Source of the DNA: an uncultured Eubacterium sp.
GTDB taxonomy: Bacteria > Bacillota_A > Clostridia > Lachnospirales > Lachnospiraceae
Reading direction: 5' to 3'
DNA: 64,000 bases
Assembly: GCA_910589045.1 (NCBI GenBank)
Contig: CAJUSH010000002.1
Location: 1-64,000 of the forward strand
Positions within the stretch are counted from its first letter, which is position 1, and every line of letters starts with the position of its first letter. Shown here piece after piece: positions 51,959 through 61,586 of the stretch. Made by a program: the position numbers and the translations under genes. The notes below the pieces were generated by a model that searched no databases, was not told the origin of the DNA, and saw only the letters and a list, made by a program, of their open reading frames with translations.

Positions 51959-53566
51959 TCAAGCTTGCGCACCCGCCTTCATCCTGCGCTTGCACTCGTA
52001 CATCCGGTCATCCGCCTGCTGAAAAAGCGCATCCGGCCGGTCGCCGCCCGGGTGGATGGCGTAACCGCAGGCGACCTGGAGCTTCCACGGCCGCTGTTGC
52101 TCCTTCTGCGTCTGCAAAAGTCGCTCCTCCAGCGCCTGCAGGAGCCGGTTTACCCGCTCCTCCGTAGCGTCCCGCACGATTACCACAAACTCATCGCCGC
52201 CGATACGGTAGCAGCCGCAGTCCTCGCAAAACACGTCGGAAATGCACGCCGCCGCACTGCAGATCATCTCGTCGCCCGCCTGATGCCCGTACACATCGTT
52301 CGTGTATTTGAGATTATTGATATCCAGCACGATAAGGCCCACGGGCACGGCCACGGCCAGGGACTTTTTCGCCTCCACAAATGCCGCGCGGTTTCCCATA
52401 TCAGTCATAACATCCCGAAATGCCAGCCGCTCATACGCGCGCATATCCGCATTCTGCCCCAGCACATGGTAAATTTTTTCGTAGGCTGCCCAGATAATGC
52501 ACAGCATAAAGCATAAAAGCCCCACGCAGTAGAGGATCGCATAATTTGTCGTGGGCGATATGTAAAACATCACAAGCGCAATGGCTGCCGCTGCCACCAG
52601 CACCGCAAAGCCGTAGAGGACCTTGGACATTTCCGTATTCCGATTTGTTTTTATATCCCTTGCAGCGCAAACGATCACATAGACAATCGTAATCACAAGC
52701 AGAATATGCCCCACCGCCAGCGAGTGATCCAGCGAAACGGTATGCGTCACGTAGCCTCCCATCACAAACAGATAAACCGCCGAGTAAAGCACCGGGAACA
52801 CGTCCAGCCATTTTGCCCGGTGCTCCAGCATCTCGCTGATGAACATCGTCAGAAACAGGGGAAACAGCAGCAGCGAGCTAAACGATGCCACCGTATTGCC
52901 CGCCACGTTCCGTGAAAAAAGAAATACTATCTGGGAATCGCAGATAATCCAGATACCCGTCAGAAGCATAAACAGCGTGAGATAGCGCAGCCCCCGCTTC
53001 AGTCCTGCATCCATATGCTTTCCCATGAGCCGGTTGAAGTAGCTGATAAGCAGCAGCATCAGAACCACAAGGCACGCAAACACCGGCGCATAGAGCTTTC
53101 GCAGCACAAAGCTGAGATAGACAAACGCCGCGCTTCCCATGTAGGCATCCTCCTGCGCGGACATTTCCACACGGCTCTCCTCCCCGCGGTAAACCACATG
53201 CAGCGTCTGTCCCGCCGCCTGCTGCGGGATGTCTATCCACTGGGTGCTTGAGCCTTTATCCTTGTAGGTATCGTCAAAGGAAAACAGGTGCGCTCCGTCC
53301 ACGTACACATCCAGGCTCACCCAATAGGTCACCAGACACAAAACCTCATGTTCGGAGAGCTGCGGCGCAAGCACATACGTGTAATCCCAAACGGTTTCAT
53401 CCAGCTGCGTGCACGTCTCCCACTCCACCCTTGTCACATCAATGACGGAGGGTGCAACGAGATGCTCCAGGGGTCTGATAAAAAATGACCGCACAAGCAC
53501 CACCGCAAGCAGCGCAATCACGCACAGTGCCAGGGGTTTTTTTAATTTCAAAACCATATCGTACAT
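51959..53566 (-). CDS. Membrane GGDEF diguanylate cyclase
   Basis: 535 aa. One N-terminal helix, an extracellular domain (about 30-170), seven or so helices (about 175-385), then a GGDEF domain with VLDINNLKYTNDVYGHQAGDE and RIGGDEF near residue 455. Intact GGDEF predicts c-di-GMP synthesis. ATG 53566 has AAAGGAG upstream; an upstream extension would be Arg-rich non-coding sequence. No PilZ or EAL partner is nearby. Confidence 0.9.
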   Translation of the reverse strand: MYDMVLKLKKPLALCVIALLAVVLVRSFFIRPLEHLVAPSVIDVTRVEWETCTQLDETVWDYTYVLAPQLSEHEVLCLVTYWVSLDVYVDGAHLFSFDDTYKDKGSSTQWIDIPQQAAGQTLHVVYRGEESRVEMSAQEDAYMGSAAFVYLSFVLRKLYAPVFACLVVLMLLLISYFNRLMGKHMDAGLKRGLRYLTLFMLLTGIWIICDSQIVFLFSRNVAGNTVASFSSLLLFPLFLTMFISEMLEHRAKWLDVFPVLYSAVYLFVMGGYVTHTVSLDHSLAVGHILLVITIVYVIVCAARDIKTNRNTEMSKVLYGFAVLVAAAAIALVMFYISPTTNYAILYCVGLLCFMLCIIWAAYEKIYHVLGQNADMRAYERLAFRDVMTDMGNRAAFVEAKKSLAVAVPVGLIVLDINNLKYTNDVYGHQAGDEMICSAAACISDVFCEDCGCYRIGGDEFVVIVRDATEERVNRLLQALEERLLQTQKEQQRPWKLQVACGYAIHPGGDRPDALFQQADDRMYECKRRMKAGAQA

Positions 53567-53597
53567 GTGAAAAACTCCTTTTTGTGTCGAAAATGCG

Positions 53598-54974
53598 TTA
53601 TGCTTCTGCTGTCTCCTCAAAGGCCTGTGCCGGAAAAAGGCTTTGGCGGCGCTTTTTCGTGAACAGCGGAACCGTAAACAGAAGCGCCTTTGCAACATTA
53701 TCCGCGATCATGCAGTACCAGACGGCCTGTAAATCCAGCTTCCACAGCCGCACGCACAAAAACGTAAAAAAAATGCGGATGCCCCACATGCTGACGGATT
53801 CTACCAAAAATGCGTAGCGGGTTCTGCCAAGCCCGTAAAAAATACCCTCCAGCACGATCATCAGCCCAAAAAACGGCTCCGAGAAAGCCACGAGCCGAAG
53901 CATCTTAGCACCCAGAACCACCACGCGCCTGCTGCTGGAAAAAATTCCCATAAGCGGCTCTGCCGTTGCATACAAAAGCAGCCCGCCCAAAACCATCATG
54001 CCGATCGTCAGCGCGACGGAAAGAACCGCGACGCGCTCAAATTTCTCTTTGTTTCCTTCCCCGAGTGACGCGCCCACGAGCGTTGAGGTCGCCGTCCGAA
54101 GCCCGTAGCCGGGAATATAGAAAATCGTCTCCGCCGTCACCGCAATGGAGTGCGCCGCGAACACCGTCGTCCCCATCCCCGAGACAAGCCCCGCAAAAAA
54201 GACATAGCCCAGGCAGCTCACGAGGCTCGTACCCAGCACCGGGAGACTGAGGGCGGCACCCTCCCTCAAAATGTCAGCATCCACATGAAGCTCCCTCCAG
54301 CGCCAGCGCAGATGCGCATTTGTGCGGTATGCCAAAAACATCAGCGTGCCGGAGAGCGTGTAGGAAATGGCGGAGGCCGCCGCCGCGCCCCGCACGCCAA
54401 GCCCCATTTCATAGATGAGCACGTAGTTGAGCCCCGCATTCAGCAAATTGCAGGAAAGGCTGATGAGCATCGGGAGGATGGTGTTCTGCGTCGCGCGGAT
54501 CGCCGACGCAAACAATGTGCTGCCCGCCCGGAACAAAAGGGGCAGACTGATAATGAAAAAATACGCGCTCGCCTCTTCCCGGATCGCCGGCTCCGCACCC
54601 ATCCACACCGGGATATAGGGTGAAAGTACGAGCGCAAGCACCGTCAAAAGCGCGCCGCTTGCAAGCGTAACAAGCATAACCTGGGAGGAAAGCGTTCGCA
54701 TCCGCTCCTTCTCCCCGGCGCCGTATGCCCGCGAAATCAGTGCGAGCACCGCCACCCCAAGCGCTCCCGAAAGACTTCCGATGAGCCAGTTGATCGTGGT
54801 TGTCACACTGACCGCCGCCGTCGCCTGCTCTCCCAGCTGCCCCACCATCGCGGTATCCACGTACTGCAAAAGCGTCGCCAGCACCTCCTCCGCCACCGTG
54901 GGAATCGAGAGGGCGATCAGCACCCTAAAAATTTTTTTCCAGTCCTGCGCCTCAAAGCCTTTTGTCCGTTCCAT
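53598..54974 (-). CDS. MATE-family multidrug/cation antiporter
   Basis: 458 aa with twelve predicted helices. It starts with ALSIPTVAEEVLATLLQYVDTAMVGQLGEQATAAVS, the family opening. It exports drugs or metabolites using Na+ or H+. It is transcribed leftwards into the GGDEF gene 31 bp away, and GGAGGGCAGG precedes the ATG. Confidence 0.92.
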   Translation of the reverse strand: MERTKGFEAQDWKKIFRVLIALSIPTVAEEVLATLLQYVDTAMVGQLGEQATAAVSVTTTINWLIGSLSGALGVAVLALISRAYGAGEKERMRTLSSQVMLVTLASGALLTVLALVLSPYIPVWMGAEPAIREEASAYFFIISLPLLFRAGSTLFASAIRATQNTILPMLISLSCNLLNAGLNYVLIYEMGLGVRGAAAASAISYTLSGTLMFLAYRTNAHLRWRWRELHVDADILREGAALSLPVLGTSLVSCLGYVFFAGLVSGMGTTVFAAHSIAVTAETIFYIPGYGLRTATSTLVGASLGEGNKEKFERVAVLSVALTIGMMVLGGLLLYATAEPLMGIFSSSRRVVVLGAKMLRLVAFSEPFFGLMIVLEGIFYGLGRTRYAFLVESVSMWGIRIFFTFLCVRLWKLDLQAVWYCMIADNVAKALLFTVPLFTKKRRQSLFPAQAFEETAEA

Positions 54975-55023
54975 TCCATCCTGCCCTCCGAGCCGCCAGG
55001 ACAGCCCTCCTGCTCCAAAACGA

Positions 55024-55926
55024 CTACAGCTTGCTCATAATTTTAATATGCTTTTTGAGCACCTTGTAATAACCGGTGCCCTGCTCCTGTCCGAATTTTT
55101 TTACTGCCTCCACGTTGAGCTTCTGCAGATTTTTCTTCGGCTCATCCATATGGTTATAGATCTCCATGACCGCATCCGTGCCGGTGCAGTCGCCTCCCGC
55201 ATGGTCAAGCGCCATATTGAAATAATTTTTCACCCGTGCCTTCCGCTTGGGAAGATAGTTGTCCGAGAAATGCGCCAGCTCCTGCCGGTGCTCCTTCATA
55301 TAATAATAGATCTCGTCCCCGACCTCCTGGTCATACATGCACACAAACGCATCGTGAAAAAGCGTCAGCTTTGTCATCTGAATCGAGCGGCTGAGCCGTT
55401 CAATGTCCGTCAGGAATGCGGGCACTTCCTCCTCCGGCTCCTCCACCACGCAGATCTCCTCGTCCTCCTGCTTCGGCTCGTAAACCGGCTGTATACGTCT
55501 CTTTTTCTCCTCCTGGCGCGCCTTTTTCTCCCTGCTTGTCCGGACAAACTGCCTGCAGTCCGCGCTCTTCATGCGGCGCACGTCAATGTTGCGCGCCATC
55601 CAGTATTTGACCGCGGCGTCAAAGCCGTTATCGTTTGACACGATCACAAACTCACTGTCCGGCTCGCTCGCCACCCGGGCGCCAAGCTCCGTCACAAGCT
55701 GGAAATCCAGCGCATTGCTCCCCTCCACACATTTGATCCAGCGGACCGGACGGTCAGAAAGGCGCGTCAGCTCGATCACCTTTTCATAACTCATATGGGG
55801 GCTTTTATCCGTGTAGAAAACGAGAATCTCGTCGTCCTCCTCCATATTCGTTGCGATCCCGATCCACGCGTCATTCACATTTTCACTGTCCACCAGATAA
55901 ACGATGGGCTTTTTTTCTTCACTCAT
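55024..55926 (-). CDS. NYN/PIN-like domain protein
   Basis: 300 aa. N-terminal PIN-like nuclease fold (about 1-125) with acidic residues in YLVDSENVNDAW, ALDFQLVTELGARV and FVIVSNDNGFDAAVKYW. A charged, Lys/Glu-rich linker (about 128-165) follows, then a helical C-terminal half ending KKHIKIMSKL. The four acidic positions expected of a metal-dependent nuclease appear present. RNA is the likely substrate, but this is not shown. The neighbours are unrelated. Confidence 0.75.
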   Translation of the reverse strand: MSEEKKPIVYLVDSENVNDAWIGIATNMEEDDEILVFYTDKSPHMSYEKVIELTRLSDRPVRWIKCVEGSNALDFQLVTELGARVASEPDSEFVIVSNDNGFDAAVKYWMARNIDVRRMKSADCRQFVRTSREKKARQEEKKRRIQPVYEPKQEDEEICVVEEPEEEVPAFLTDIERLSRSIQMTKLTLFHDAFVCMYDQEVGDEIYYYMKEHRQELAHFSDNYLPKRKARVKNYFNMALDHAGGDCTGTDAVMEIYNHMDEPKKNLQKLNVEAVKKFGQEQGTGYYKVLKKHIKIMSKL

Positions 55927-56027
55927 AATCTGTCTCCTATTTTTTTATCAAAACGTGCAGCTGTTTGGCGGCGGGTGTGAAAAGCAGCCAACTGTTACGC
56001 TCTTCCTATTATCTTATCACAAAAGTG

Positions 56028-56056
56028 TTGTGAAAATCCACCTCTAATGCTAGAAT
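56028..56056 (+). promoter_or_regulatory. metY promoter
   Basis: TTGTGA (56028-56033), 17 bp and TAGAAT (56051-56056). Downstream, gttac and gtaac form a loose inverted repeat across the 5' untranslated region. No SAM or T-box riboswitch is recognisable in the remaining 60 nt. Confidence 0.65.
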
Positions 56057-56115
56057 GTTACCATAACCGATAAGAAATAACAGTAACAGTAATAAATCAG
56101 GAGGATTTCCATCAC

Positions 56116-57390
56116 ATGAAAACAAACACCATATGCGTCCAGGGCGGCTACACTCCCGGCAACGGAGAACCCCGCCAGATACCCATTGTCCAGAGCACAA
56201 CCTTCAAATACGATACCAGCGAGGACATGGGAAAATTATTCGACCTTGAAGCCAGCGGCTATTTTTATACCCGCCTGCAAAATCCCACCAATGACCATGT
56301 AGCCGCAAAGATCGCCCAGCTTGAGGGCGGCACCGCGGCGATGCTCACCTCCAGCGGACAGGCCGCAAACTTTTTTGCGCTGTTCAACATCTGTGAAAAC
56401 GGCGATCACATTGTCTCCAGCAGCAGCATTTACGGAGGCACCTTCAATCTGATCTCCGTCACCATGAAGCGCATGGGCATCGACGTCACCTTCGTCTCCC
56501 CCACCGCTACCGAGGAGGAATTAAACGCCGCCTTCCGTCCGAACACGAAGGCCATGTTCGGCGAGACCATCGCAAATCCTGCGCTGACCGTGCTGGATAT
56601 CGAATTATTTGCAAAAGCCGCACACGCACACGGCGTACCGCTCATCGTAGACAACACCTTCGCGACCCCCGTGGGCTGCCGTCCCTTCGAGTGGGGCGCG
56701 GATATCGTCACCCACTCCACCACAAAATATATGGACGGCCACGGTGCCGGAGTCGGCGGTGCCATCGTTGACAGCGGAAAATTTGACTGGATGGCCCACG
56801 CGGACAAGTATCCGGGGCTTACTACCCCCGACGAGAGCTACCACGGCGTGACCTACGCCGAGCGCTTTGGAAATGAGGGCGCCTTTATCACAAAATGTAC
56901 GACCCAGCTCATGCGCGACCTTGGCTCCATCCAAAGCCCCCAGAACGCCTTCCTCTTAAATCTGGGACTGGAGAGCCTGCATGTGCGCATGAAGCGCCAC
57001 TGCGAAAACGGACAGGCGGTTGCGGAATACTTAAACGCGCATCCGAAGGTGGCCTATGTCAACTACTGCGGCCTGCCGGATGACCCCTACCACGCCCTTG
57101 CCAAAAAATACCTGCCCAACGGAAGCTGCGGCGTTGTCTCCTTCGGGCTTGCAGGCGGACGGGAGGCTGCCAGCACTTTCATGAAGAGCCTTCGCCTCGC
57201 CGCTATCGAGACCCATGTGGCGGATGCCCGCACCTGCTGCTTAAACCCCGCCTCCTCCACGCACCGCCAGATGACGGACGAGCAGCTCAAAGAAGCCGGC
57301 GTACCCGCAGAGCTTATCCGCATCAGCATCGGCCTGGAGGACATTGAGGATCTCATCGCGGATCTTGCACAGGCACTGGATCAATGCTGA
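56116..57390 (+). CDS. metY: O-acetylhomoserine sulfhydrylase
   Basis: 424 aa, the normal length for the MetY type. PLP-binding Lys204 in THSTTKYMDGHG, GYFYTRLQNPTNDH, SSGQAANFFALFNI and NPALTVLDIE. It forms homocysteine (or uses other thiols) from O-acetylhomoserine. AGGAGG lies upstream of ATG 56116. It is a single-gene unit with its own promoter and terminator. Confidence 0.94.
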   Translation: MKTNTICVQGGYTPGNGEPRQIPIVQSTTFKYDTSEDMGKLFDLEASGYFYTRLQNPTNDHVAAKIAQLEGGTAAMLTSSGQAANFFALFNICENGDHIVSSSSIYGGTFNLISVTMKRMGIDVTFVSPTATEEELNAAFRPNTKAMFGETIANPALTVLDIELFAKAAHAHGVPLIVDNTFATPVGCRPFEWGADIVTHSTTKYMDGHGAGVGGAIVDSGKFDWMAHADKYPGLTTPDESYHGVTYAERFGNEGAFITKCTTQLMRDLGSIQSPQNAFLLNLGLESLHVRMKRHCENGQAVAEYLNAHPKVAYVNYCGLPDDPYHALAKKYLPNGSCGVVSFGLAGGREAASTFMKSLRLAAIETHVADARTCCLNPASSTHRQMTDEQLKEAGVPAELIRISIGLEDIEDLIADLAQALDQC

Positions 57391-57426
57391 TCGAGCAGCC
57401 GCACATCTTACGGCCCCACGGCCATC

Positions 57427-57460
57427 CAAAAAAAGCACGGCATGCACCGTGCTTTTTTTT
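57427..57460. terminator. Bidirectional terminator after metY
   Basis: AGCACGG (57434-57440) and CCGTGCT (57447-57453), with A-tract before and TTTTTTTT after. It serves metY and the converging gene at 57503. Confidence 0.9.
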
Positions 57461-57502
57461 CTGTTCATGCAGCTCTTCCCCTCTTCTCCTTATCCGTGTA
57501 AA

Positions 57503-58540
57503 TCAGGACTGCCCTTTCCCCTTTTTCACCGAAAACTGATACACCGTCACAGCCACCCCCACCAAAATCATCAGATAAAAGCTCACGCCCCTGCTGATGC
57601 ACATGGAAGCGGTGACATGCCCGGCGGTAAAAATATCCAGAAATGCCCGCCGATACATCGCCTCCGTGATGCCCTGCGCGCCGGGAACCGGAAGCATGTC
57701 AACTCCTATATACACCGCGGCCTGCAGCCACATGATAGTCGTGAGCGGTACGCCGCTCATGCCCATGCCCCGGTACACCACATACGTCAGCGCAAAGACC
57801 GCGGCACGCTGCACGACGGTTCCCAGAAGCACCACAAGCATCTTGTCCTTGTGCGCCTTTAAAAAATGCAGCGCCTGCTCATAGCTGTCCATGAAATGGT
57901 CGAGCCGCGCCGATTTAGATCCTGCCTTCTTTAATATATGAAGCTTCACCGCCAGCCACTCCGCTTTTCCGATCAGCATACGGATAACGGACGGCGTAAA
58001 CATGACCATCAAAAGCCCCACCACAAGCAGCGTATTTAAAAGCAGCCCCAGCAAAAACAGGCGGTAATAAAAACGGCCGAGATAGTCCTGCAGGGGTCCG
58101 TTCCAGAAAATCAGTATCCCCACACCGAACAGCACGAGCACAAGCTTATACATGAGCGCAACCGTCATAAGCACCACGGAGCTTAACGACCAGGAGTTTC
58201 CGTCCCTTTTCAAATAGTAAAGCTGCATGGGCTGTCCGCCTGTCGCGGACGGTGTAATGCCGGAAAATAAGAACCCGATAAAGGAGCAGCTGATACAGCT
58301 TGCGAGCGTACTCGTCCCGTCAATGGAGCGGAGCAGATACCAGATCATGATCCCCTCCATCCCAACGAAAAACAGAGCGATCACGACCGCAAGCAGGAGA
58401 TGTCCCAGTGACATCTCCTCCATCGCAGTGCGAACCGCCCCAAAATCCTCTTCCCGGAATACAAACCATATCGTAAAGGTCATGATTGTCAGGAATACGA
58501 TTATGTTCAGTGCCAGCTTCTTTTTTCGATTCGTGTCCAT
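57503..58540 (-). CDS. MprF-like flippase-domain membrane protein (UPF0104)
   Basis: 345 aa with about eight helices. The family pattern is FLFSGITPSATGGQPMQLYYL near residues 90-110, plus VDMLPVPGAQGITEA. This is the lysyl-phosphatidylglycerol synthase transmembrane region alone, without the synthetase half. It may translocate a lipid. A DUF2156-type protein lies elsewhere in the window (23157-24890). The ribosome binding site is weak. Confidence 0.88.
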   Translation of the reverse strand: MDTNRKKKLALNIIVFLTIMTFTIWFVFREEDFGAVRTAMEEMSLGHLLLAVVIALFFVGMEGIMIWYLLRSIDGTSTLASCISCSFIGFLFSGITPSATGGQPMQLYYLKRDGNSWSLSSVVLMTVALMYKLVLVLFGVGILIFWNGPLQDYLGRFYYRLFLLGLLLNTLLVVGLLMVMFTPSVIRMLIGKAEWLAVKLHILKKAGSKSARLDHFMDSYEQALHFLKAHKDKMLVVLLGTVVQRAAVFALTYVVYRGMGMSGVPLTTIMWLQAAVYIGVDMLPVPGAQGITEAMYRRAFLDIFTAGHVTASMCISRGVSFYLMILVGVAVTVYQFSVKKGKGQS

Positions 58541-58611
58541 TTTACGATCAGATTCCCATTAAAATGAAAGTTTCCCGAACCCGTTCTGCCGCTGCAGATC
58601 CGAGTCTGCTG

Positions 58612-60069
58612 CTATGCAAATATCTCCCGTCCCTCACGCTTCATCTGGCTGAGCTTGCGGATCACCTCATCAATCGCAGCCATCAGCTTCTGGGACAGCT
58701 CCACCGCCTCATCATAGAGCGCGCGTCTGGAATCATAATCCTGCGACAGCCTGGAGAGAACGGTCTTGCCGATCGTGTGGAAAGACTCATGCAGGGAGCC
58801 GATCTTCTTCCACTCATTGACAACCTCGGTCTTCTGAATCGCAAGTGCATAATAGAAATGACCGAACATGCACTTCTTGGGATTCACCTGAATCGGGACC
58901 TCCTTCCCCTCATCCACGATCTCCTTTAATACCGTCAGCCAGTTCCGATGGGCTGTCTTTGCCTTTTCCAATATTTCAATAATCTCATCATTTTTCGGTG
59001 CACGCCGCCCCTGCTCCAGTCCCAGAAATACCTTTTCTACCACTGCGGACAGGTCGTCATCGATCTTTGAGAGCTGCTTTGCATAGTCCACGCTTTTCGC
59101 CGCATCGTCACTCAGATTTGTCGTCATGTTTGCCATCTGCTCCGCGTCCGCGGTGGATGCGTCCATCGCCGTATTGATCTCGTGGATCGCCGTGCGGATC
59201 TCCTCAATGGACATGCTCATGCCGTGTACATTGTTCGCCATCTCGCTGAGCTGTTCGGCATTATCCCGCACGCTGTCCGCCACACCGTTGATCATATCGC
59301 CCATGCGGTCGCCGGATGCCACGGATTTTTCAAGGCTCACCTTGCTCTCCTCCGTCGCCTTGTTCATCTGGCTCACAAACTGGCGCATATCCACCAGCTG
59401 CTCGTTTGTATCATCCGCGAGCTTGCGCACCTCGTCGGCAACGACCGCAAAGCCCTTGCCCATTTCGCCGGCACGCGCCGCTTCGATGGATGCGTTGAGT
59501 GCGAGAAGGTTCGTCTGCCCCGCGATGGACTGCACCTTATCCACAATCTCGTCGACCTCGCCCACGAGATGCATCAGATCCGCCATCTCCTTTGCCATAA
59601 TGCGCATATCCTCGACCAGCTCATCCTTCAGCTTTCTGGCATCCTGTAAAAGCTGTTTGCTCTCCTCGGTTTTGCCTGCCAGCGACTTTGCCTCCACGCT
59701 CAGATCGTGAATCGTATCGAACGCCATTTTTGCATGGTCATCAACCACGTTCAGGCTCGCCGTCGTCTCCTCAATGATCGCAAGATTGGAATCGCTCACC
59801 TCCGAAAGCGTTGTCGCATACTTCATGAGCTGCTGGGAAATATGGTTCATACCTACATCAAAGGTGCTTAACGAGCTGGTCGTATTTATCAGCTGTCTGG
59901 AGGCATCCGATAAAACCACCTCATTTGAAACCAGTCGGTTCAGCTCCTTCTTTAAAGTCTGCTCGTTGACCCCTTCCGGCCAGCTGGGTGAAACGCCGGT
60001 AACAGCTGCCTCCGCCTCGCTGAGCGCACCCATAAGCGCCTGATTATTACTGTTCTTACGTTTTAACAT
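58612..60069 (-). CDS. Cytoplasmic chemoreceptor with C-terminal CZB zinc domain
   Basis: About 485 aa, no membrane segment. A long coiled MCP signalling region contains [37 protein letters not shown]. The C-terminal CZB domain (about 355-485) has His in [11 protein letters not shown], Cys in [12 protein letters not shown], and His residues in [13 protein letters not shown] domains bind zinc and can sense zinc or hypochlorous acid. ATG 60069 is preferred over TTG 60078. No che or flagellar genes are in the window. Confidence 0.9.
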   Translation of the reverse strand: MLKRKNSNNQALMGALSEAEAAVTGVSPSWPEGVNEQTLKKELNRLVSNEVVLSDASRQLINTTSSLSTFDVGMNHISQQLMKYATTLSEVSDSNLAIIEETTASLNVVDDHAKMAFDTIHDLSVEAKSLAGKTEESKQLLQDARKLKDELVEDMRIMAKEMADLMHLVGEVDEIVDKVQSIAGQTNLLALNASIEAARAGEMGKGFAVVADEVRKLADDTNEQLVDMRQFVSQMNKATEESKVSLEKSVASGDRMGDMINGVADSVRDNAEQLSEMANNVHGMSMSIEEIRTAIHEINTAMDASTADAEQMANMTTNLSDDAAKSVDYAKQLSKIDDDLSAVVEKVFLGLEQGRRAPKNDEIIEILEKAKTAHRNWLTVLKEIVDEGKEVPIQVNPKKCMFGHFYYALAIQKTEVVNEWKKIGSLHESFHTIGKTVLSRLSQDYDSRRALYDEAVELSQKLMAAIDEVIRKLSQMKREGREIFA

Positions 60070-60092
60070 ATCTTTCAAGTCCCCTTATCCTG

Positions 60093-60449
60093 TTATTTCT
60101 GCACCAGATGCACTGCGAAACCGCCGATTTCCTGCTCCAAATAGATCGCAATCAGCTTCTCTTCCTTGTACTTCGCAGAATCTGCGTTAAATTTCACACC
60201 TTTTTCCTCCAAATACGCCACAGCCGCCGCAACATCGGTAGTGCCGACAGCGATATGGCCCTTCTCCCCCAGATAAGGCTCCTTCATCGCCTCTACTGCC
60301 GTACCGGCAAAGACCGAGCTGTTTCCGGTCTTTTTCTGAAAGCCGAAAATGTCGTCAAAGCTCTGCGCTACTGCATCCGCCTCGCTCTCGTTTACGCAGT
60401 TGATTCCGATATGCCGAAGCTCAAATCCCAGTTCTTCTAAAGTTTTCAT
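60093..60449 (-). CDS. VOC/glyoxalase-fold protein downstream of KDG kinase
   Basis: 118 aa. Begins MKTLEELGFELRHIGINC with FDDIFGF, GHIAVGTTDVAAAVAYLEEKG and EIGGFAVHLVQK, a single VOC module. AAAGGAGG precedes ATG 60449. It is 48 bp after kdgK on the same strand, so it probably takes part in 2-keto-3-deoxygluconate metabolism. The reaction is unknown. Confidence 0.8.
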   Translation of the reverse strand: MKTLEELGFELRHIGINCVNESEADAVAQSFDDIFGFQKKTGNSSVFAGTAVEAMKEPYLGEKGHIAVGTTDVAAAVAYLEEKGVKFNADSAKYKEEKLIAIYLEQEIGGFAVHLVQK

Positions 60450-60497
60450 ATAAAAATCCTCCTTTGTTTTGGCCGCCGAAAAACCGGCAGGTTTCAT

Positions 60498-61586
60498 TTA
60501 GCGTTTAATATCATAATTCATGTTCATCAGGTTGCGGATGGTGGATACGTCGTCGGTGATGTTTCCGTCGCCGCGGATCGTGTGCTTGATCACGCTGCTT
60601 GCCACCGCAAAATTGACAATATCCATCGGCCGGTAGTCGTTCATCATCGCATAGATGAGCCCGCTCGCAAACGCATCCCCACCGCCCACGCGGTCTAAAA
60701 TGTTGAATGTAAAAAGCTTGCTCTCGAACGTATGCCCCTCGTACCACATAAATGCCTTCAGGCTGTTTTCGCTTCCGCTGTGCGTGTAGCGCACATGGCG
60801 CGCAATGCATTTCAGGTTTGGATACCGTCTGATAAATGCGCCGAAAATCTCATCCTGCTGCTCGTAGCTCGGCTGCAGCGGCACGCCGTCCTTCACGTCA
60901 CCCTTGCCGTGGTCCTCCTCATCCCGCCAGAGATGGTACGGCTCGATCCCCATCAGCACATCTATATAAGGAAGGCAAAGCGTGCAGAAATCACGCGCCT
61001 CCTCCCACGTCCACAGCTTACTGCGGAAATTCCCGTCAAAGCTGATGGTCATGCCTTTCTCCCGGGCAATCCGCAGGCTCTCCAAAATAAGTCTGCCGCA
61101 GCTTTTTGACAGGGCCGGTGTAATCCCGCTCAGATGCAGCCACGTGAAATCATCCAGAAGCCCGTTCAGATCAAGGGTACCAAAATCATACTCCGCCATA
61201 GCGGAATGCTTTCTGTCGTAGGTCACCTTGCTCGCACGGATGCCGTAGCCCGTCTCGAGATAATAGCTGCCCAGACGGTGGGTAGGCGTCTGCTCCGGTG
61301 TCGTCAAAATGACCGGTGTACAGTGGACATCGTTACTGCGCAGCATACGGATCGCACTCTTTCCAAGGCTGTTGTTCGGTACAACCGTAAAAAAGGTGCT
61401 GTCTATGCCGAGGTTCGCCAGCGCCAGCGCGATATTGGCCTCACTTCCTCCGTAACTGGCCTCAAAGCTTGTCGCCACGCGGATCTTCTCATAATTCGGC
61501 GGTGTCAGCCGCAGCATGATCTCACCGATCGTGATAAACTTATGTATCCCGTGGTTTTCAGCTAAAAGCGGATTTCTATGTTCCAT
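60498..61586 (-). CDS. kdgK: 2-keto-3-deoxygluconate kinase (PfkB family)
   Basis: 362 aa. YGGSEANIALALANLG near residues 45-60, SFDGNFRSKLW, and catalytic-base segment DRVGGGDAFASGLIYA (GGGD in place of the commoner GAGD). Insert KGDVKDGVPLQPSYEQQDE is longer than in many PfkB kinases. ATG 61586 has GGAGGTG upstream. A matching KDPG aldolase is not in the window. Other sugar-acid kinases cannot be excluded. Confidence 0.82.
   Translation of the reverse strand: MEHRNPLLAENHGIHKFITIGEIMLRLTPPNYEKIRVATSFEASYGGSEANIALALANLGIDSTFFTVVPNNSLGKSAIRMLRSNDVHCTPVILTTPEQTPTHRLGSYYLETGYGIRASKVTYDRKHSAMAEYDFGTLDLNGLLDDFTWLHLSGITPALSKSCGRLILESLRIAREKGMTISFDGNFRSKLWTWEEARDFCTLCLPYIDVLMGIEPYHLWRDEEDHGKGDVKDGVPLQPSYEQQDEIFGAFIRRYPNLKCIARHVRYTHSGSENSLKAFMWYEGHTFESKLFTFNILDRVGGGDAFASGLIYAMMNDYRPMDIVNFAVASSVIKHTIRGDGNITDDVSTIRNLMNMNYDIKR

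Noticed and set aside
55927..56115. SAM riboswitch ahead of metY
   Set aside because: The transcript leader after the promoter is only about 60 nt and lacks the SAM-I stems.
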